Of a stretch of DNA of 10,105 bases, positions 7,817 through 10,105 are shown in pieces. The number at the start of each line of letters is the position of its first letter. Position 1 is the stretch's first letter. Made by a program: the position numbers and the translations under genes. Below the pieces are notes generated by a model. It had not been told where the DNA came from, did not search any database, and saw only the letters and a list, made by a program, of their open reading frames with translations. Origin of the DNA: JALNXF01 sp964555845 (GTDB lineage Bacteria > Patescibacteriota > Gracilibacteria > BD1-5 > UBA2023); NCBI GenBank assembly GCA_964555845.1, contig CAZKUA010000022.1, positions 1-10,105 of the forward strand. The letters are read 5' to 3'.

Positions 7817-8553
7817 TTATATCTTCATTTTTTTTAATTTCATCAATACTTTTTATTTCTTTGGCTTTGTGATCAGATAATAAAGATGCTATTTTTGCGA
7901 AAACTAAAGAATGTGTTGAGACTAAATTTAAGGAAAAAAATCAAGAATGAGTTTGAAGTATAACTAATCCAATTTATCCAAAAAGATATCTAGTTTGTAA
8001 ATGAGATACTCCAGAAAAAGCCATTTATCAGGCAATGTTAGATGGGCTTTTTAGTGAAGCTGATTTAGAAGTAGAAAATTATTTGAAAATAATTTCGGGT
8101 AAAAACTACACTGTTGAGCTTGGGAATGAGATTTCGGATAATTTTAATATATCAAGTAACTCCGGAAGTTTTTACAATAAATACAAGAAAATTTGTGACT
8201 GAAAAGTGGTAGAATATAGCGCAGAATTTGTGGAGAAATACGGAAGCTGATATCTTAGTACAGACAAGAATATAAAAGATTTTTTAAAAGATGACAAATC
8301 ATCATCAAAGTGTACTAATTTATTTAATACAAAAGTTAAAGCTTATGAAGATGTAGCCTTTGCTATGCTAAAAAGAAATAAAGTTGATGCTTACTCAACT
8401 GATAAAAAAACTTTTCTTGATAAAGTGAAAGACAATTACGAAAAATTACTTGTAAAATTTGATAGATATATTTGAGAGTTATGGCTTGTAAATGACAAAT
8501 GGAATCCAAACAAAGATACCAAAAATGCTAAAAATACTTGATGAAAGAAATAA
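7804..8553 (+). CDS. Hypothetical secreted protein with signal peptide and four cysteines, 249 aa
   Basis: Unrecognised. It starts with a clear signal peptide (MKKIIISSFFLISSILFISLALGSD), so the mature protein should begin near residue 24-26 outside the membrane. Four cysteines are spread through the mature part (in ECVE, LVCKG, KICDG and SKCTN), an even number compatible with two disulfide bonds. No lipobox cysteine follows the signal. The C-terminal half is Lys/Asp-rich and predicted helical by eye. About nine glycines are UGA. It overlaps the membrane-protein gene by 13 bases and its stop is 2 bases from the rsmA start, so it belongs to the hsp20-rsmA unit. The final codons are UGA-UGA-AAG-AAA-UAA. 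Function is unknown; a cell-envelope or contact role would be a guess. Confidence 0.8.
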
Positions 8554-8820
8554 AAATGAATTCAGTTGAAATCCTTCATAAATACAATATTTTTCCGAAA
8601 AAATCTTTGGGGCAGAATTTTTTAGTAAATGATGAAATATTAGATAAAATAGCCTCTTTTATTAACTTAGAATGAGAAAATATCATCGAAATTTGACCCT
8701 GATATTGAGCGCTGACTGAAAAAATCCTATCAAAAAATCCAAAATCTATCGAGCTAGTTGAGCTAGATAAAAAAATGGTAGAAATACTAAATGATAGAAT
8801 AAAAAATAATGAATTAAAAA

Positions 8821-8855
8821 GCCCTCACCCCAACCCTCTCCAGAGGGAGAGGGAG
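8821..8855 (+). repeat. CCCTCTCC palindrome inserted in rsmA
   Basis: The stem CCCTCTCC (8834-8841), loop AGAG, stem GGAGAGGG (8846-8853) is preceded by GCCCTCACCCCAA. It is a different sequence family from the GTCATTC palindromes but has the same 8-bp stem and 4-base loop. It lies 6 bases left of the next element. In the downstream rsmA frame it would encode PSPQPSPEGEGE. Confidence 0.85.
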
Positions 8856-8861
8856 AAAATT

Positions 8862-8890
8862 CTGTCATTCCCGCGAAGGCGGGAATCTAT
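8862..8890 (+). repeat. REP-like palindrome, copy D, inserted in rsmA
   Basis: Same element as copy A at 51-79: stem ATTCCCGC (8867-8874), loop GAAG, stem GCGGGAAT (8879-8886), framed by CTGTC and CTAT. Only one base in the loop differs from copy A over 29 bases. In the downstream rsmA frame it would encode SVIPAKAGIY. No clear target-site duplication is seen at the edges. Confidence 0.88.
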
Positions 8891-9442
8891 ATTCATAATA
8901 TCGATGTTCTTAAATTTAACCCAAATCTAGAGAATTATTTAGTTGTTGCTAATATCCCATATTACATTACTTCACCAATTCTCAATCATTTCCTCTACAG
9001 CTTGCCACACAGACCAAAAGAAATGATTATTTTGATGCAAAAAGATGTAGCCGACAAGATTACCAAAAAACAAAAAAATAAAACTTCAGTTTTAAGTCTT
9101 ATAGTTGATTTTATGTGTGAGGAAATTAGAGAAATTACAAAAGTATGAGCAATTAATTTTATGCCTCCACCAAAGGTTGAGTCAATGGTGCTTTATTTTA
9201 AAGTAAGAAAAGATATAAATAGTGAAATAATTTTGGATTTTCTTGAAATTATTAAGCTCGGATTCAGTGAAAAAAGAAAAAAATTAATATCAAATTTATC
9301 TAAGAGATTTGATAAAAATAAGATATCTCTAATCTTTGAAACTCTTGAATTTAATCACAATACAAGAGCTGAAGATATCTCACTCGATAACTGGATAAAA
9401 TTAGTGGAATTGATAAAAAATTAATTTTTTTCAAAAAAAAGT

Positions 9443-9470
9443 TTGACTTCCAAGAAAAATTGAATATAAA
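9443..9470 (+). promoter_or_regulatory. Strong sigma70-type promoter, copy 1
   Basis: TTGACT (9443-9448), 16 bases, TATAAA (9465-9470). A T run and an A run (9425-9440) lie directly upstream, like an UP element. The stretch from the A run to TATAAACAA is closely repeated at 9821-9866. Start of transcription is expected near 9477. Confidence 0.7.
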
Positions 9471-9579
9471 CAATTCGCTCACTTTGCACAAGGTGGTTGC
9501 ACAACAACAAAAACAAATTTTAAGAATCAACCTTAAAAGGGAGGAAACGTTCTTAGAACAAAAACACTTTTATTAATTT
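9471..9579 (+). other. Transcribed non-coding stretch after promoter 1
   Basis: No convincing ORF. The stretch contains a possible stem between AAGGT (9490s) and ACCTT (9530s), a self-complementary GTTGCACAAC, a Shine-Dalgarno-like GGGAGGAAAC near 9539 with no ATG, GTG or TTG at a useful distance after it, and the small palindrome GTTCTTAGAAC. This fits an untranslated leader or a short RNA. I could not match it to a known RNA family. Confidence 0.35.
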
Positions 9580-9612
9580 TTCTTCGCTCTCGCGAAGAAG
9601 TGACCATTTTTT
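9580..9612 (+). terminator. Possible terminator or attenuator hairpin
   Basis: Stem TTCTTCGC (9580-9587), loop TCTC, stem GCGAAGAA (9592-9599), followed after seven bases by six T residues. The gap before the T run weakens the call; it may instead be one hairpin of a longer structured RNA. Confidence 0.45.
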
Positions 9613-9690
9613 CTTTTTACTGTAATGGCGGAAAAAAGATAACTTGGCCAAACTGCTCTATAACATGTAGTTTACAATTTAAGTTGTTTA

Positions 9691-9826
9691 TAACGGATAA
9701 TGTCCGTAATTATGTGACACAATGTCACTAGTTCTTACTGTCCTATACTGTCTCTATGAGAAGGATAATACCTTCCAGACAAGAACACCCATGAGAGAAG
9801 CGCTCGAGCGCTTCTCTTTCTTTTTT
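9691..9826 (+). ncRNA. Candidate structured RNA of unknown family, ending at a terminator
   Basis: Consecutive hairpins are visible: ACGGA/TCCGT (9693-9697, 9703-9707), GTGACA/TGTCAC (9714-9719, 9723-9728), and a long arm GTTCT plus TGTC (9731-9742 with a 3-base bulge) pairing with GACA plus AGAAC (9778-9786), which encloses GAAGG/CCTTC (9760-9764, 9771-9775). A strong terminator follows at once. The 5' end is uncertain: it may lie nearer 9630, or the transcript may run from promoter 1 (about 350 nt). It does not show the hallmark sequences of tmRNA, SRP RNA, 6S or RNase P RNA that I would recognise. The density of paired elements in A+T-rich DNA is the main evidence. Confidence 0.45.
9794..9826 (+). 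terminator. Rho-independent terminator with a perfect 24-base palindrome
   Basis: Positions 9794-9817 are perfectly self-complementary (AGAGAAGCGCTC and its complement), followed by TTC and six T residues. The G+C-rich stem and T tract make this a strong plus-strand terminator. It lies directly before promoter copy 2, separating the two units. Confidence 0.85.
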
Positions 9827-9836
9827 CAAAAAAAGT

Positions 9837-9864
9837 TTGACATATCTAAAAAAATGAATATAAA
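9837..9864 (+). promoter_or_regulatory. Strong sigma70-type promoter, copy 2
   Basis: Consensus TTGACA (9837-9842), 16 bases, TATAAA (9859-9864), with the same T-run/A-run upstream and the same TGAATATAAACAA at the -10 as copy 1. Transcription would start near 9871, giving a leader of about 95 bases before the ORF at 9965. That leader holds the hairpin GAGAC-TGA-GTCTC just before the ribosome site. Confidence 0.75.
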
Positions 9865-9964
9865 CAAATCTATCAAACAAATACAAATCATTTTAACTGC
9901 AAAATCTCACCAAAGAGAAATTGCACAACCAAAAAAGAGACTGAGTCTCGAAGGAAGGTGCCTT

Positions 9965-10084
9965 ATGGCTTGCAAAACAATCAGTCACACCTGCCAGCGT
10001 AAAAACATTTTGATCTCCGACCTGCTCGGCAAGACCGACGGCCACAACAACTCCGGCGACAACCTGGCCCACATCCCTGGCTAA
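9965..10084 (+). CDS. G+C-rich small ORF with strong ribosome site, 39 aa, unknown
   Basis: Unrecognised. It is preceded by GAAGGAAGG six bases before the ATG, by far the best Shine-Dalgarno site in the window. The peptide is MACKTISHTCQRKNIL, then ISDLLGKTDGHNNSG, then DNLAHIPG. It is soluble, with two cysteines near the start. By count the ORF is 54 percent G+C, and its last 24 sense codons about 64 percent, with nearly all third positions C or G. All four of its glycines are GGC; none is UGA. This is unlike every other gene here and suggests foreign origin, a different selective regime, or an assembly join. It may be a leader peptide for a gene beyond the window; the last 21 bases stay G+C-rich. 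An upstream extension of the frame to 9722 crosses a terminator and promoter and is not accepted. Confidence 0.5.
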   Translation: MACKTISHTCQRKNILISDLLGKTDGHNNSGDNLAHIPG

Positions 10085-10105
10085 CTCTACCCAGCCGGCC
10101 CGCCA

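Larger units (their letters stand above)
8556..9424 (+). pseudogene. rsmA: RsmA (KsgA) 16S rRNA dimethyladenosine transferase, frame broken by inserted palindromes
   Basis: RsmA dimethylates two adjacent adenines in the 3' hairpin of 16S rRNA during late 30S assembly, using SAM. The first part is intact: FPKKSLGQNFLVN, then the SAM loop EIGPGYGALTE, in which all three glycines are UGA, then ELVELDKKM. After residue 88 come two palindromes (8821-8855 and 8862-8890). The original frame then stops at TAG 8928-8930 (124 aa). The rest continues one frame back from about 8891: IHNIDVLKFNPN, the catalytic NIPYY motif, PPPKVESMV and the C-terminal domain to TAA 9424, with no other damage. A -1 shift anywhere in 8810-8927 would rejoin the halves. 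Either a recent loss, a sequence error, or expression by slippage; I cannot tell which. rsmA is dispensable in many bacteria. Confidence 0.85.

Noticed and set aside
8810..8830. Programmed -1 frameshift site in rsmA
   Set aside because: The codons GAA TTA AAA do not form a standard X-XXY-YYZ heptamer. The frame change is explained by the inserted repeats; slippage remains possible but is not shown.
9539..9579. Small gene after GGGAGGAAAC
   Set aside because: A Shine-Dalgarno-like sequence is present but no ATG, GTG or TTG follows at a suitable distance before stops.
9722..10084. A 120-aa open frame
   Set aside because: It runs through a perfect-palindrome terminator and a consensus promoter, lacks a ribosome site at its first ATG, and changes composition sharply. 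The 39-aa ORF at its end with a strong Shine-Dalgarno site is the better call.

Overview
The window reads as chromosomal DNA of a Candidate Phyla Radiation bacterium that uses UGA as glycine (genetic code 25, known from Gracilibacteria and Absconditabacteria/SR1). Under the standard code nearly every gene breaks into fragments. With UGA read as Gly the familiar motifs appear intact: GGQ of release factor 1 is UGA-UGA-CAA, and the ClpB Walker A loops, the RsmA SAM-binding loop and the YIG of a GIY-YIG nuclease all use UGA for glycine. The DNA is very A+T-rich, genes are tightly packed, and Shine-Dalgarno sites are mostly absent.

Layout. 1-480: a small GIY-YIG nuclease gene flanked by two REP-like palindromes in opposite orientation. 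525-1292: exonuclease III. 1294-3996 (minus): ClpB disaggregase, with a sigma70-type promoter overlapped by a CIRCE-like operator. 4080-4694 (minus): a terminator, a small RG-tailed protein, tRNA-Leu(CAA) and a small membrane protein. 4814-5884: peptide chain release factor 1. 5889-6998 (minus): a PilC/GspF-type inner-membrane protein. 7104-9424 (plus): a tight cluster of Hsp20, a one-helix membrane protein, a secreted Cys-containing protein and RsmA (KsgA). 9425-10105: a mostly non-coding stretch with two near-identical strong promoters, hairpins, a perfect-palindrome terminator and a G+C-rich 39-codon ORF.

The main theme is a family of short palindromes that share their ends (GTCATYC...GRATCT) but have different stems. 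Copies flank the GIY-YIG gene, one 90-bp composite sits in frame inside ClpB (exactly 30 extra residues in its middle domain), and one lies, next to a second type of palindrome, inside rsmA, where the reading frame is lost. The arrangement recalls REP elements with their RAYT transposases, but the candidate mobiliser here is a GIY-YIG nuclease. That link is inference.

The protein-quality genes (ClpB with a CIRCE-like site, Hsp20) suggest a heat-shock circuit. RF1 and the recoded UGA together explain the stop-codon use: every intact gene ends in UAA except prfA, which ends in UAG. The right end differs in base composition from the rest and may be foreign, or the edge of a highly expressed locus cut off by the window.
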